Below are positions 63,955 to 64,000 of a stretch of 64,000 nucleotides of DNA, piece by piece. The translations under genes were made by a program, and so were the position numbers. The stretch is taken from assembly GCA_934309145.1 (NCBI GenBank), contig CAKRCW010000002.1, positions 62,001-126,000 on the forward strand, in the 5' to 3' direction. This stretch comes from an uncultured Lachnospiraceae bacterium (GTDB lineage Bacteria > Bacillota > Clostridia > Lachnospirales > Lachnospiraceae). A model generated the notes under the pieces. That model was not told the origin of the DNA, ran no database searches, and saw nothing but the letters and a program-made list of their open reading frames with translations. The stretch's first letter is position 1, and the number at the start of each line of letters is the position of its first letter.

Positions 63955-64000
63955 CTACAATGTAGTGACAACACCTGTAGCAAGTCCAAATTCAAGTGCT
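63955..64000 (-). CDS. C-terminal end of an unidentified gene
   Basis: The last 46 bases read in one frame as ALEFGLATGVVTTL followed by TAG at 63957-63955, 38 bases upstream of the coupling protein gene. This is probably the tail of a gene of the same conjugative element that continues beyond the window. CTTGCTACA and TGTAGCAAG form an inverted repeat across the stop. Too short to identify. Confidence 0.35.
   Translation of the reverse strand, partial: ALEFGLATGVVTTL

Overview
The window looks like a chromosomal segment of an anaerobic, low-GC Gram-positive bacterium, most likely a gut Lachnospiraceae (class Clostridia). The evidence is an anaerobic ribonucleotide reductase (NrdD/NrdG), a T-box leader in front of pheST, Gram-positive ribosome binding sites, lipoproteins with acidic Ser/Thr linkers, and many small proteins of the kind common in that family. 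I cannot name the species from the sequence alone.

Layout. 1-9.6 kb: a sugar-type solute-binding lipoprotein, a hydrolase-fold protein without its catalytic residues, a two-component system in an operon with a UBA-like/DUF4342 protein, truA, a GH1 phospho-glucosidase and a cyclophilin lipoprotein. 9.6-15 kb: a probable zinc ABC transporter (permease and ATPase) behind a palindromic operator, a PqqD-like protein with an OPT peptide transporter, and aroA. 15-25.7 kb: an M18 aminopeptidase; the T-box-controlled operon pheS-pheT-queA-membrane GDPD; and a small cluster with a cysteine-rich protein. 25.8-34.4 kb: a leuS operon that also holds an AI-2E-type exporter and a reduced CobL-like protein, then a c-di-GMP phosphodiesterase and a GH25 muramidase. 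34.4-51.9 kb: a NatA/NatB-CPBP exporter, a hydrolase-methyltransferase fusion, tRNA-Leu(CAG), a trigger-factor-like lipoprotein, nrdD-nrdG-dut with paired NrdR boxes, yqeG, uvrC, a large unknown protein, a membrane MutS-like ATPase and small proteins.

52-62.4 kb is a type I-B CRISPR-Cas locus on the minus strand (cas6-cas8-cas7-cas5-cas3-cas4-cas1-cas2), followed by 25 repeats and 24 spacers plus one decayed terminal repeat. cas1 carries a single-base frameshift, so interference looks intact but acquisition is probably off. The cas promoter is a near-perfect sigma-70 promoter with a 27-bp palindrome at the start of the transcript. Right of it is a VirD4/TraG coupling protein without membrane segments and the tail of one more gene, marking the edge of a conjugative element or its remnant.

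The least explained feature is a pair of ~230-bp foldback elements (14987-15216 and 23333-23560). Each has 60-70 bp of essentially perfect inverted repeat around a ~90-bp structured head. The arms differ between copies but stay complementary within each copy. Both copies lie in the same orientation relative to a sigma-70 promoter, with exactly 16 bp between the end of the element and the -35 hexamer (M18 aminopeptidase; pheS T-box).
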